NCBI RefSeq assembly: GCF_000427095.1
Contig: NC_021487.1
Location: 1,206,903-1,270,902, forward strand
Length of the DNA: 64,000 bases
DNA from: Chthonomonas calidirosea T49
Lineage (GTDB): Bacteria > Armatimonadota > Chthonomonadetes > Chthonomonadales > Chthonomonadaceae
Direction: 5' to 3'
The position numbers and the translations under genes were made by a program. Below are positions 1-9,053 of this stretch, in pieces (position 1 is the stretch's first letter; every line of letters begins with the position of its first letter). Under the pieces are notes generated by a model. It saw only the letters and a program-made list of their open reading frames with translations. It ran no database searches and was not told where the DNA came from.

Positions 1-16
1 CACAGCCCTTCTTGTA

Positions 17-478
17 TTAAACCGTAGCCTCTTCTACCCCTAAGACACGTTTCAGAATGGGTTCGATCATCCGCAAACCGGCATAGCCCCCAGCTCGCCC
101 TCGCATAACGCCTTCCGCATCGAACACATAGTAGGCAGGCCAGAGCTGGTTCTCAAATCGCTCGCCTATGGCGTGGAGATTGTCTATCGCACAAGGCTCC
201 TTTATGCCCAAGGCCTCAATATCCGCGCGCACCGCCTCTAAGTCCGTATCCGACTGCTCACGAGGCATATGGATGGCCACTACCTTTAAACCTAAATCGG
301 CATACCGATCGCGCCATTCGGCCACCGTGGGCATATTGTCATGACAGATAGGACAGCTTTTGGCAAAGAAATGCACGAGGACAGGACTCCCCAGCAACTG
401 CTCTCGTGTGACCTCCCCATTGATCCACTCGGTGGCCCCAGTAAGTTCGGGCAATGGTGTGCCCATACGTAATGGCAT
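17..478 (-). CDS. Thioredoxin-like (TlpA/AhpC-TSA fold) protein, cytoplasmic
   Basis: This is a small redoxin-fold protein of about 153 residues. A CPIC active-site pair sits near residue 40 after a hydrophobic strand (VLVHFF), and a cis-proline region (LWPAYYVF) lies near residue 117, both typical of the TlpA/ResA family. No signal peptide or membrane anchor is visible, so it probably acts in the cytoplasm as a thiol-disulfide reductase or peroxiredoxin-like enzyme. I start it at the ATG at 478 (MPLRMG), because AAGGAGGAG lies about five bases upstream; a longer frame to 496 would bury that ribosome site in the coding region. The substrate is unknown. It stands alone, divergent from the DAHP synthase gene. 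Confidence 0.8.
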   Translation of the reverse strand: MPLRMGTPLPELTGATEWINGEVTREQLLGSPVLVHFFAKSCPICHDNMPTVAEWRDRYADLGLKVVAIHMPREQSDTDLEAVRADIEALGIKEPCAIDNLHAIGERFENQLWPAYYVFDAEGVMRGRAGGYAGLRMIEPILKRVLGVEEATV

Positions 479-630
479 ACAGCTCCTCCTTAGCAAACGA
501 TAACATCTGCAGGCTTATTATACCTAAAACAGAAAGTTATCTAGACAATTGGCAAAATTTGCTATTTATTGCACTATCTGCTATTGGCACAAAATTGTCT
601 ATAAAGCGGCTATTCCCTAGAAAAGGGATA

Positions 631-667
631 TTGCGCTAAAATATAATAAAGAGCCTTGCGCTAAAAT
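631..667 (+). promoter_or_regulatory. Direct repeats bracketing a -10-like hexamer upstream of DAHP synthase
   Basis: The 12-base word TTGCGCTAAAAT occurs twice, at 631-642 and 656-667, 25 bases apart. A TATAAT hexamer lies between them at 642-647. Perfect 12-mers at this spacing in a 230-base, AT-rich upstream region look like paired operator sites, and 25 bases is close to two and a half helical turns. No good -35 was found, and the cognate regulator is unknown. It is also possible that these are a chance or degenerate duplication. Confidence 0.4.
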
Positions 668-710
668 CTTTGCTATTCACCTTGAGCGCGCACAGGAGAG
701 CCTTTGAACC

Positions 711-1742
711 ATGATGGTATTGATGAGCGTAGATGCTACACAACAACAGATAGATGACGTGATTGAGTTGATTAAACAACACAATCTGAAGGCACTCCAC
801 TTGCCCGGCGATGAACATGTGGCCATCGGCATCGCAAGCGCCATTCCTCCCGAACTCCGCGAGCCTCTTGCCCTTGCCCTGCAGGCGCTTCCAGGGGTGG
901 ATCACGTGGTTCATATTAGTCGCCCCTACAAGCTGGCTTCTCGTGAGTTCTGGCGTACTGATACGGTGGTGCAGATCGGAGAGGTTAAAATTGGAGGAAA
1001 TGCCCCCTGTGTAGTAATGGCTGGTCCCTGCTCTGTCGAGAGTAGAGAGCAGATATTCGCTGCCGCTCAAGCGGTAAAAGCGGCCGGTGCAAAGATTTTG
1101 CGGGGGGGTGCCTATAAACCGCGCACCTCACCCTACTCCTTTCAAGGACTAGGCCTCGAAGGACTTAAACTGCTCAAAGAGGTAAGCAACCAACTCGGCA
1201 TTCTTACTGTTTCCGAAGTGATGTCGCCTGAAGATGTGGAGAAAGTGGCCGAGCACGTGGATATACTCCAGATCGGGGCGCGCAACATGCAAAACTACGC
1301 CCTGCTGGTTGCCGTTGGACGTTCCGGACGTCCTACATTACTGAAGCGCGGCATCGCCGCCACCATTGATGAGTTCCTGCTCGCAGCGGAGTACCTGCTG
1401 CATCACGGCACAAAAGATGTGATCCTCTGCGAACGCGGCATTCATCCTCTTGATAGAACCTACACGCGCTACACCCTTGACCTCACTGCGGTGCCGGTCA
1501 TTAAACATCTGTCGCACCTGCCCGTCATTGTCGATCCCTCGCATGGGACGGGAGCAGCGCGCTACGTGCCAGCCATGGCCCGCGCGGCCATCGCCGCCGG
1601 CGCCGATGGTCTGCTCATCGAAGTGCACCCCGATCCGAAACATGCCCTCTCGGACGGAGCGCAATCGCTTACCCCCGAGCAGTTTAGCGCCCTCATGAAG
1701 GAGCTCGAGCGCGTGGCCATGGCGGTAGGCCGCTGTCTATAA
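711..1742 (+). CDS. aroF: 3-deoxy-7-phosphoheptulonate (DAHP) synthase, with N-terminal regulatory domain
   Basis: It condenses phosphoenolpyruvate and erythrose 4-phosphate, the first step of the shikimate pathway to aromatic amino acids. The first 75 residues form a small ferredoxin/ACT-like domain. The KDO8P/DAHP-type TIM barrel follows, with AGPCSVES near 107, KPRTSPYSFQG near 140 and DPSHGTG near 273. This matches the short type Ib enzymes seen in Thermotoga and Bacillus relatives, in which the N-terminal domain usually mediates feedback by aromatic amino acids. The length of 343 residues is normal for that class. The ATG at 711 has CAGGAGAG about 11 bases upstream; a second in-frame ATG follows directly. 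It is monocistronic, and its upstream region carries a pair of direct repeats that may be operators. Confidence 0.95.
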   Translation: MMVLMSVDATQQQIDDVIELIKQHNLKALHLPGDEHVAIGIASAIPPELREPLALALQALPGVDHVVHISRPYKLASREFWRTDTVVQIGEVKIGGNAPCVVMAGPCSVESREQIFAAAQAVKAAGAKILRGGAYKPRTSPYSFQGLGLEGLKLLKEVSNQLGILTVSEVMSPEDVEKVAEHVDILQIGARNMQNYALLVAVGRSGRPTLLKRGIAATIDEFLLAAEYLLHHGTKDVILCERGIHPLDRTYTRYTLDLTAVPVIKHLSHLPVIVDPSHGTGAARYVPAMARAAIAAGADGLLIEVHPDPKHALSDGAQSLTPEQFSALMKELERVAMAVGRCL

Positions 1743-1933
1743 ACGCACAGCTGTGCATTCGGCCCTCACGACCATCGGTATACGCATCCAGGAGACGCAG
1801 GGTCTTACGCCCCTACTGCCGCCGCGCACATTTTACGATGTTTGTAGATGCTATTTAGAAAAGCCAAAAATAAGGATAGGGAGCTTTACCTTCCTCAAAG
1901 ATCGTATAGGGAGAGTAAGGAGGCTTAAGCATT

Positions 1934-2821
1934 ATGAAATGTCCACGCTGCTCGGCAGAAATTCCCGCGGACTCGCGCTTCTGTTTGCGTTGCGGCACGC
2001 CTATGCAACCTACAGGCCCCTCGTACACACCATCGAATCCCGTTTTTCAACCAACTGCAACCAAGCGTAATGGAAGCTCCCCGGCCAAGTGGGCGGTTCT
2101 TGGCCTTATAGGGCTTGGGCTTATAGGGGTTTTGGCGTGGGGCTTTAGCTCGCGCCTGCTGCAGCATCCCGCTCATGCCACACAATCGGCACCTCTCGTG
2201 CAGGCACCTGCTGCTACCACCACCGCGCCGCTCGTGCAAGCCCCAGCTGTCGCTACACCAAGCCGTATGGTCCAGGCTCCGGCACAACCGGGACCACAAG
2301 TGAACGTTGGAGCGATCTCCAACTATCTTGCGTTCCTGCGTAAAGTAGAGCTGATGAAGCAAGACCTCATTGGGAAAGAGATGGGAGCTGCCCTAGGTAC
2401 CTATGGCAATCTCACCCCCAACGAGATCAAGGCTGCATCGAGCAGCGCCGAAGCGCAGCAGTTTTTACCGCATATCAGTCAAGATAGCGCACGTCTCAAA
2501 ACGGAATGGGATCAGCTTATCCAGTATTTCCTCAGCGTACAACCGCCGCCCGAATGCGCTACGCTTCAGCAAAAGTATTACGAGCATTTAGCTAAGATCG
2601 AGGCCGAATTTGTCAAAGTCAACGATTCGCTCGCGGATGCACAGTCCAACCCCCAAGAGGCCTTAAACACTCTTTCCCAGATGCTCGGAACAGCCTCTGC
2701 CGATGCGGATGCTTCCGCTGTAGCGGCCGATCAAGCTCTTGCCGATGTATGTAATCGCTATGGGTTGACCAAAGACTTTTCGATTACCACCGGCTCTAAC
2801 GCCTCAAGCTTGTTGCACTAA
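1934..2821 (+). CDS. Zinc-ribbon membrane protein of unknown function
   Basis: The protein has 295 residues and opens with a double CxxC zinc ribbon (CPRC near 3-6, CLRC near 17-20), the zinc-ribbon domain often annotated as zinc_ribbon_2 or DUF2116-like. A proline/threonine-rich linker leads to one transmembrane helix (about 54-72, WAVLGLIGLGL...). A low-complexity segment with near-repeats of APLVQAPA (about 85-115) follows. The C-terminal half is predicted helical and extracytoplasmic, with no motif I recognise. AGGAGG lies about ten bases before the ATG. The topology, a cytoplasmic metal ribbon with an external helical domain, would suit a sensor or scaffold, but no function can be assigned. 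Confidence 0.75.
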   Translation: MKCPRCSAEIPADSRFCLRCGTPMQPTGPSYTPSNPVFQPTATKRNGSSPAKWAVLGLIGLGLIGVLAWGFSSRLLQHPAHATQSAPLVQAPAATTTAPLVQAPAVATPSRMVQAPAQPGPQVNVGAISNYLAFLRKVELMKQDLIGKEMGAALGTYGNLTPNEIKAASSSAEAQQFLPHISQDSARLKTEWDQLIQYFLSVQPPPECATLQQKYYEHLAKIEAEFVKVNDSLADAQSNPQEALNTLSQMLGTASADADASAVAADQALADVCNRYGLTKDFSITTGSNASSLLH

Positions 2822-2822
2822 T

Positions 2823-3569
2823 TTAGCGAAAGCCGCCGCTAACCGGAATCACCGCTCCCGTGATCCATCGAGCCTCGTGAGAGGCTAAAAAGAGCACGGC
2901 ATCGGCGATGTCCTCTGGAGTGCCTAACCGACGGAGAGGAGTTTGGGCGATGATATGAGCACGGTCGCTTGCATCCAATCGCTGTTGTAGCATGTCCGTT
3001 TCGGTGAAGCCAGGTGCGATGGCGTTCACCCGCACCCCTCGTGGCCCAAGTTCCACGGCAAACGTACGTGTAAGCACCTCTAAAGCTGCTTTGCTCGCGC
3101 TGTAAACACCAAGCCCGGGCGGTGTGGCCGCAGCTGCCCCAGAAGATATGTTGATAATGCTGCACCCCTCCTCCCCGAAAAGCTTTGCTGCCTCCCGCAT
3201 AGCGGCTAAAGGCCCCAACACGTTTACCGCAAATAGCCGCTCGGCATGGTGTCGGTCGGTCTCCAATAAGGGACGGATTTCCAAAACGGCCGCATTGTTT
3301 ACCAACACATCGAGCCGTTTGTACCAACTAAATGCCGTTCGCACCAGATGCACGACCTGCTCGCACTGCCCCATATCGGCCTGAAAGGCCACTGCAGCGC
3401 CACCGGTTTCGGCGATCTGCTGCACCACGCGTTCGGCAGCTTCTTTGTTGCGCTCATAGCCTATGACGACATAGGCGCCCTCGCTGGCAAAGCGGCGCGC
3501 AATGGCCGCACCGATGCCGCGCGAACCGCCCGTTACAAGAACTGTCTTCCCCTCGAAGCGTCTGCCCAT
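2823..3569 (-). CDS. Short-chain dehydrogenase/reductase (FabG-like)
   Basis: This is a classical SDR of about 248 residues. The NAD(P)-binding TGGSRGIG lies near residue 14, NNAA near 90, the catalytic serine in NISS near 139, and YSASK (catalytic Tyr and Lys) near 155. The C-terminal PVSGGFR resembles the end of many FabG relatives. It probably reduces a carbonyl with NADPH, but SDR substrates cannot be read from sequence. I place the start at the ATG at 3569 (MGRRFEGK), with GCGAGG five bases upstream; a GTG two codons earlier is the alternative. Its 3' end abuts the convergent zinc-ribbon gene. It follows the DUF3592 gene by ten bases, so they are probably co-transcribed. Confidence 0.88.
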   Translation of the reverse strand: MGRRFEGKTVLVTGGSRGIGAAIARRFASEGAYVVIGYERNKEAAERVVQQIAETGGAAVAFQADMGQCEQVVHLVRTAFSWYKRLDVLVNNAAVLEIRPLLETDRHHAERLFAVNVLGPLAAMREAAKLFGEEGCSIINISSGAAAATPPGLGVYSASKAALEVLTRTFAVELGPRGVRVNAIAPGFTETDMLQQRLDASDRAHIIAQTPLRRLGTPEDIADAVLFLASHEARWITGAVIPVSGGFR

Positions 3570-3579
3570 GCACACCTCG

Positions 3580-4599
3580 CTACGAACTGTGAATAGAAGA
3601 GGGATTCTGAGCCGATGAGGCTCGCTTGCCGGAAGGCTCCGTTGTCACAAGGTTGATGTTGAGAACGGGACGGCTGTCCCATGGATAGCGCCTATCGTAA
3701 ACGATGTAAATAGGAAAATCCACCAAGAGAGGCTCGCAAGAGCTATCGGCTCTTTGGGGAGGTTTCACGAAGGCCGTTCCCTCATACTCCTTGTCAGCAC
3801 GATAACGATAGGTAATCTTATAGATCACTCGCCCCCAACGCCGATAGCGCCGGCTGTGCGTAATAACCCCCTCCTTCGTCACTCCATGTCTCACCAAATA
3901 CTGCTCTCTACGCACCCTCTGCCACCATAGCAGCGCCGGAACACTTAAATAGACCAGGCCTAAACACTCGAATAGCCAGTAAGAGATTATGGCTTCAAAG
4001 GCAGTGCTCTGCCCAAATCTGCCTACACGGCTATACGAAGGCAGCGACGGGAGATAGGTGACAAGCAGGCGCGTCCCCAAACGAAAACGCGTGTAGGCTT
4101 CAGGGTCAACGGTGATTTGCCCTGTATAAGCCATACTGCCAACCCGATAGGCATAGAGCAACTTGCCGGCATTTGCCTTCCAAGAAGAGCCTGGTTCGTT
4201 ATTGATGATCTGCGCTTGAATGCGTTTGCCGTGCCGAAGCAGCTGCCAAAGTAGCCACGTCTGCTCGCCGCAAAACCAGATCGTGCTCAGCAGATAGAGA
4301 ACGGGTAGGGTAACTAAAACGGCCCCTACGATGCGGGCATAAAGACGGGGATGCGCATGAGGTTGAGTATAAGTTCGTGATGAGGAGGCCGTCGGTCTAA
4401 ACCACAGACCGGACAGCCAAAGCGCCAGCGACTCGTTTTTTAAAAGGAACCCTAGCCCCAAAAAGTTCAAAAAAGCGCCCACCACGTGTGTGATGAAGTC
4501 AGAAGAAGTGAAAAACAGCAAGCCTATTCCGGCCATAAGGAATGCAGAGCCGGCCAAAAGCAAAGCAGCCCGCTGCCATCGCACCATCGTTGCTGTCAT
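3580..4599 (-). CDS. DUF3592-type integral membrane protein
   Basis: About 339 residues. Two hydrophobic helices near the N-terminus (ALLLAGSAFLMAGIGLLF; VGAFLNFLGLGFLL) are followed by a third (VGAVLVTLPVLYLLS). A soluble segment has the look of DUF3592, with an RIQAQIINNEP strand and a YRVGSMAYTGQITV pattern. A further helix (LFECLGLVYLSVPALLWW) and a second DUF3592-like repeat (GVITHSRRYRRWGRVIYKITYRY) follow. The function is unknown. The start at 4599 is chosen because AAAGGA precedes it by about eight bases; an upstream in-frame start at 4644 has no ribosome site. It probably forms a two-gene unit with the downstream SDR. Confidence 0.65.
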   Translation of the reverse strand: MTATMVRWQRAALLLAGSAFLMAGIGLLFFTSSDFITHVVGAFLNFLGLGFLLKNESLALWLSGLWFRPTASSSRTYTQPHAHPRLYARIVGAVLVTLPVLYLLSTIWFCGEQTWLLWQLLRHGKRIQAQIINNEPGSSWKANAGKLLYAYRVGSMAYTGQITVDPEAYTRFRLGTRLLVTYLPSLPSYSRVGRFGQSTAFEAIISYWLFECLGLVYLSVPALLWWQRVRREQYLVRHGVTKEGVITHSRRYRRWGRVIYKITYRYRADKEYEGTAFVKPPQRADSSCEPLLVDFPIYIVYDRRYPWDSRPVLNINLVTTEPSGKRASSAQNPSSIHSS

Positions 4600-4654
4600 C
4601 CCTTTTGTCCTTTCTATGGCCGTGTGAACCTTGTGTACGTGCACACAAGGAAAT

Positions 4655-4681
4655 AGCCTGCCGGCAGAAGCCGGACAGGCT
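4655..4681 (-). terminator. Hairpin downstream of ftsH, probable terminator
   Basis: On the minus strand an AGCCTG(T)CCGGC arm pairs with GCCGGCAGGCT around a four-base loop, giving an 11-bp stem with one bulge. It is followed by ATTTCC, so the T tract is weak. It begins 18 bases after the ftsH stop codon. A second hairpin (CCTTGTGT/ACACAAGG, 4629-4650) follows immediately, and the pair may act together to end the long minus-strand transcript before the DUF3592 gene. Confidence 0.6.
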
Positions 4682-4698
4682 TGCGGTTCCGTTACACT

Positions 4699-6666
4699 TT
4701 ACGCTGGTTCCGGGCGTAGGCGTGGCTGAATGATGGGCGGCTCTGTTTCCGGAGGGGTCGTCTGCGTGCCAACCGCGGGGGGCGCAGTTGGAGTATTATC
4801 TATACCCTTGCGAATGTCATCCGGCGTAGCCCGCCCCTCAAGCAGCGCGAGAAACTCCTCACGAGTCAGCGTCTCCTTTTCGATCAGCACTTCGGCAATG
4901 AGGTCCATCTTTTCGCGATACTCCGTGAGGATCGCGCGCGCGCGCTCGTAGCCCTGATCGATGAACGCCCGAACCTCCTCATCAATGATTCGAGCTACCT
5001 CCTCGCTGTAATCCCGATCTTCCATGAGATCGCGTCCGAGGAAAGGACTGCCCATTCTTCGACCTAGCCGCACCATGCCGAGCCGTTCGCTCATGCCGTA
5101 CTCGCACACCATGGCACGTGCAAGGTCGGTAGCCCTATCGAGATCCGAGGTAGCACCGGTGGTAACGTCACCGAATACCAGCTCTTCGGCCACGCGCCCA
5201 CCGAGGGTAGCCGCGATATCATCCATCATCTCCTGCTTTGTGCGGAGGAACTGCATATCTTCTTTGGGGATGTACCATGTGGCACCACCGGACATGCCGC
5301 GCGGCACAATCGTGATCTTGTAGACCTGGTCGGCATTTGGCAGTTTGGCTGCGACGATAGCATGACCTAACTCATGATAGGCCACAATGCGCAGCTCTTT
5401 TTCGGTGTGTCGGCGCGATTTGCGCTCTGGCCCCATCACCACACGCTCGCTCGCCTCATCGAACTCACGCATGCTAATGCGGGTTTTATCGCGTCGGGCA
5501 GCAAGAATGGCCGCTTCATTCACCACGTTGGCGATGTCGGCGCCGGTAAACCCGGGTGTTCGCTTCGCCAATGTGTCCACGTTCACATCGTCGTCTATGG
5601 GCTTGCCGCGCAGGTGCACCGAGAAGATGGCCTTACGACCGGCGAAATCGGGCGCATCCACCACCACTCTTCGGTCAAAACGGCCGGGACGTAGGAGGGC
5701 AGGGTCTAGCACATCCGGACGGTTCGTGGCGGCGATCACAATAACTCCGGCATTGGGGTCGAAACCGTCCATCTCCACCAACAGCTGATTGAGAGTCTGT
5801 TCGCGCTCATCGTGGCCACCGCCAACACCGGTACCACGTTGACGGCCAACTGCATCAATCTCGTCAATAAAGATGAGCGAGGGCCGATGCGCCTTGGCCG
5901 TGTCGAACAGATCGCGGACGCGGCTGGCACCCACTCCCACAAACATCTCCACGAAATCGGAACCGGAGATATGAAAGAACGGCACCCCCGCCTCTCCGGC
6001 AACAGCGCGCGCTAACATGGTTTTCCCACAGCCCGGAGGGCCAAGCAGCAACACGCCTTTCGGAATCTTCGCACCCAAAGCCTGAAATTTCTTGGCGTTT
6101 TTTAGAAAATCCACAATCTCGGCTAGCTCTTGTTTGGCCTCTTCCACGCCGGCAACGTCTTCGAAGGTGACCTTCGGCACCGAATCGGTTACACGTTTCA
6201 CACGGGCTCTACCAAACTGCAAGGCCTGATTGCCGCTGCTCTGAGCCTGACGCACAAAGAAGAGGTAGAAAAACAGAATGAACACAAAGGGTATGATAAG
6301 CCATTCTATGATGTTAGAAAAGATATCGCCCAGAACCGGGTGCTTAAAATCGAAATTTACGCCCTGTTTGCTCATCAACTGAATCAGATCGGCCTGTGCT
6401 TGATCGGAGGGCGGCAATACCAACTCCTGCTCCTGGTCTTGTCCGGGCATGGCGCCGTGTAACACCACATCTATGGTGTCCTTCGTCAGCGTAACCCGCT
6501 CGATCTGGGCTGGGTTGGTCTGTAGAAGCCGGTAGAAGTTGGAGTAGGTCATCGTACGACCGGCGCTACCCAATCCACCCATAAAGGAAGAGCGTAACAG
6601 GATAGCTAAAATCGCTACAACAAAACCGGCTATCAGTATAAAACGGAACCAGGCGAAACCCTTCAA
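4699..6666 (-). CDS. ftsH: ATP-dependent zinc metalloprotease FtsH
   Basis: A membrane-bound AAA+ protease that extracts and degrades membrane and regulatory proteins. At 655 residues it is the family's usual length. There are two transmembrane helices (about 9-28 and 118-138) around a small periplasmic domain. The AAA module carries Walker A GPPGCGKT near 208 and Walker B IFIDEIDA near 265, followed by the second-region-of-homology arginines. The zinc site HELGH lies near 430. The C-terminal tail is proline-rich. The start is TTG at 6666 with GAGGAG about six bases upstream. It is the last gene of the minus-strand run, 69 bases after tilS; a tilS-ftsH neighbourhood is common in bacteria. A hairpin terminator follows. 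Confidence 0.97.
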   Translation of the reverse strand: MKGFAWFRFILIAGFVVAILAILLRSSFMGGLGSAGRTMTYSNFYRLLQTNPAQIERVTLTKDTIDVVLHGAMPGQDQEQELVLPPSDQAQADLIQLMSKQGVNFDFKHPVLGDIFSNIIEWLIIPFVFILFFYLFFVRQAQSSGNQALQFGRARVKRVTDSVPKVTFEDVAGVEEAKQELAEIVDFLKNAKKFQALGAKIPKGVLLLGPPGCGKTMLARAVAGEAGVPFFHISGSDFVEMFVGVGASRVRDLFDTAKAHRPSLIFIDEIDAVGRQRGTGVGGGHDEREQTLNQLLVEMDGFDPNAGVIVIAATNRPDVLDPALLRPGRFDRRVVVDAPDFAGRKAIFSVHLRGKPIDDDVNVDTLAKRTPGFTGADIANVVNEAAILAARRDKTRISMREFDEASERVVMGPERKSRRHTEKELRIVAYHELGHAIVAAKLPNADQVYKITIVPRGMSGGATWYIPKEDMQFLRTKQEMMDDIAATLGGRVAEELVFGDVTTGATSDLDRATDLARAMVCEYGMSERLGMVRLGRRMGSPFLGRDLMEDRDYSEEVARIIDEEVRAFIDQGYERARAILTEYREKMDLIAEVLIEKETLTREEFLALLEGRATPDDIRKGIDNTPTAPPAVGTQTTPPETEPPIIQPRLRPEPA

Positions 6667-6735
6667 CTTCGTCTCCTCGTCTATTCGTCTTCGCGTTTGC
6701 GTTCTAAGGCACGCGGTAACTTGAAGTGCACTTGC

Positions 6736-8223
6736 TTATCTATACGCATTTGGCGCCTCGAAACGCAGTACTAGACGATAGTTTTTTACCGAAATATCCA
6801 TTTTGGCGAGGTTCGGCCCCACTTCCACCACGTCAGCTGCATGCGCAAGGCCGGGAACCACCAGTACGCGATCACTTGCATCCACCACCACCGGCCACTC
6901 TGCCCGCAGCTCTTTAGGGATGTGTGCATCCACAAAGATGTCCTGCAGTTTGCGATGTTTGAGCCGATTCTCAATCTTTACTTCTATACGATCCCCAGGC
7001 CTTCGGGAGCGCACCCGCAGTGGAAATACAAGCGTATTGGGGTCTAACAGCACCCCCCAAGTAAATTCTTCCTTATTTAGAATACCTTCTAACTCTCTCT
7101 CTTCTTCCCAAAAAACAGCATCCACTCTCCAACCGTTACGAGCGATCTCCGTTTTACCCGGCACCTTCAGCTCCAGCTGCCAGGGAACTGCCGAGGCTTG
7201 GGGGCGAAGCTCCTCTATGTAAAGCTTCCCTGCCTTTACTCTCAAACGCACACTTCTCCCCATAAAAACGGGTAACTGCGTCGAAAGACCTTCTTCTCCC
7301 TCAAGAAATGCTTCGATGGTTGCGAAATCCACGTCCTGCAGGCTACCTCGTACCTCCTGAATCGCCTGTCGCAGAACCCGACGCTGTAGACCTATCGGCA
7401 GTGCTCTTAAGCGTTCGACCGAAAGCATGAGGGTCTTTGGCCCAGGAGTCTCCGCCAACTCCTTCAATTTTTCTCGCGCCAAGCTCTCCAAAACCTCATT
7501 ATCGGCTGCGAGCAGCTCCGCCATTCGTGCCAATGCGTCCTCTACATGGTCACTGTAATACGCCTTTAAAAGCGGCAGCAGTTCCAGCCGAATCCGGTTG
7601 CGCAGAAACTCCGTGCTCTGATTGGAGCTGTCACAACGCGGTGTTATCTCCAAGGCAGCACAGAAGGCCTTTGTCTCTTCCCGCCTCACAAAGTAGAGGG
7701 GCCGAATGAGCGGCCCCTGCACGGCAGCAAAGCCCACAAGTCCCTCCATGCCGGCCCCACGTAAAAGATGCATGAGCACGGTTTCTACGCGATCATCCAA
7801 AGTATGGCCAACGGCAATTCGACTTGCTCCCTCTTCTTTCGCTACCCTCTGAAGAAAGGCATAGCGCATCTCGCGCGCCGCTTGCTCTAGCGACAGCTTT
7901 AGACGCCTTCGCCGTGCTGCCACATCGGCTCTCTCGTAACGTAACTCTAAACCAAAGGCTTCACAATGCGCAATAACCCAGCTTAAATCCTCGTCCGCTT
8001 CTGTGCCGCGTAACCCATGATGCAAATGGGCTGCCACTAGCCGAATATCCCACTCTGCTTGTAACAGCCGCAGCGCATGCAGGAGCGCCGTCGAATCAGG
8101 CCCGCCCGAAAAGCCAACAACGATCGTATCTCCTCGCTGCACCATAGAGTAACGAGTAATGGCCTTACGAACTTTATTCAGTAAACCCTCCACAACGGCT
8201 GCGTTTGCGTCGGCGGTCGTCAT
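6736..8223 (-). CDS. tilS: tRNA(Ile)-lysidine synthetase
   Basis: It ligates lysine to cytidine-34 of the CAU-anticodon tRNA(Ile), changing decoding from AUG to AUA. The N-terminal PP-loop ATPase motif SGGPDSTALL lies near residue 39. A helical substrate-binding domain and a C-terminal TilS domain follow, giving 495 residues, within the range for two-domain bacterial enzymes. The conserved HTLDDRVET segment lies near 140. The ATG overlaps the stop codon of the upstream peptide-transporter ATPase gene by four bases (ATGA), so the two are translationally coupled, although their functions are unrelated. tilS is essential in nearly all bacteria. Confidence 0.96.
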   Translation of the reverse strand: MTTADANAAVVEGLLNKVRKAITRYSMVQRGDTIVVGFSGGPDSTALLHALRLLQAEWDIRLVAAHLHHGLRGTEADEDLSWVIAHCEAFGLELRYERADVAARRRRLKLSLEQAAREMRYAFLQRVAKEEGASRIAVGHTLDDRVETVLMHLLRGAGMEGLVGFAAVQGPLIRPLYFVRREETKAFCAALEITPRCDSSNQSTEFLRNRIRLELLPLLKAYYSDHVEDALARMAELLAADNEVLESLAREKLKELAETPGPKTLMLSVERLRALPIGLQRRVLRQAIQEVRGSLQDVDFATIEAFLEGEEGLSTQLPVFMGRSVRLRVKAGKLYIEELRPQASAVPWQLELKVPGKTEIARNGWRVDAVFWEEERELEGILNKEEFTWGVLLDPNTLVFPLRVRSRRPGDRIEVKIENRLKHRKLQDIFVDAHIPKELRAEWPVVVDASDRVLVVPGLAHAADVVEVGPNLAKMDISVKNYRLVLRFEAPNAYR

Positions 8224-9053
8224 TTTGACAAAACTTTATCAAGGCTTGGAATGGCTTGCAATAGGTTGCGTGTGTAGGGATGCTGCGGGTCAGTAAAGAC
8301 CTGCTCTACAGCCCCCCGCTCCACGATTCTACCCCGTTCCATTACGATGACCTCTTCCGCTATGTAACCGACAACATCGAGATTGTGCGAAATAAATAGG
8401 TAGGTAAGGTTACGCTCTCTCTGCAGCCGGCACAACAAGTTAAGCACTTGGCTCTGCACAGAAACATCCAAGGCGCTTGTAGGTTCATCGAGTACCAAGA
8501 ACTGCGGCTCAACCGAAAGCGCACGAGCAATGGCAATGCGCTGTCGCTGCCCACCGGAAAACTCGTGAGGGTAGCGATCTAAGGCATCCGGCGACATAGA
8601 GACCTGCTTCAGCAGCTCGGCAGCTCGCTCCTCGCGTTCACGTGCGTTGGCACCAATACCGTGGATCACCATTCCCTCGGTGAGAATTTCGCGAATGTTC
8701 ATACGTGCGTTGAGAGAGGAATAGGGATCTTGAAAAACTACCTGAATCTCCCTACGTAAGGCCCTTCTCTCATTCGCGGAGCGCGCCGAGTAGGGCAGGC
8801 CGTTATACAGAATCTGCCCCGCCGTCGGTTTGATCAAATCCAACAACATCAGCCCCACAGTGGTCTTTCCGGAGCCGCTCTCTCCAACGAGGGCTAGCGT
8901 GCTTCCGCGACGTATTTCAAAACTCACATGATCAACCACCCGTCGCCACTGTTTGCTCCAAAACCGTCCACGAACCGGGTAGTCTTTACAAAGTTCCTGG
9001 GCCACCACTAGGTAATCTCCTGCGGAGGGAGATGGCGCCGGCCTAAAGGTCAT
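8220..9053 (-). CDS. oppF: Oligopeptide/dipeptide ABC transporter, ATPase subunit F
   Basis: One of the two ATP-hydrolysing subunits of an Opp/Dpp importer. Walker A GESGSGKTT lies near 56, the Q-loop region VVFQDPYSSLN near 109, the ABC signature FSGGQRQRIAIARA near 164, and Walker B FLVLDEPTSALD near 186. The C-terminal HPYTRNLLQAIPS is the typical Opp-family tail. At 277 residues it is slightly short. Its start overlaps the end of the preceding ATPase gene by four bases, and its end overlaps tilS by four. The substrate class (peptide, nickel or sugar oligomer) cannot be fixed from the ATPase alone. Confidence 0.93.
   Translation of the reverse strand: MTFRPAPSPSAGDYLVVAQELCKDYPVRGRFWSKQWRRVVDHVSFEIRRGSTLALVGESGSGKTTVGLMLLDLIKPTAGQILYNGLPYSARSANERRALRREIQVVFQDPYSSLNARMNIREILTEGMVIHGIGANAREREERAAELLKQVSMSPDALDRYPHEFSGGQRQRIAIARALSVEPQFLVLDEPTSALDVSVQSQVLNLLCRLQRERNLTYLFISHNLDVVGYIAEEVIVMERGRIVERGAVEQVFTDPQHPYTRNLLQAIPSLDKVLSK

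Noticed and set aside
454-639. Plus-strand frame of 61 codons upstream of DAHP synthase
   Set aside because: It is AT-rich and starts within the thioredoxin-like gene. Codon use and composition look like intergenic DNA.
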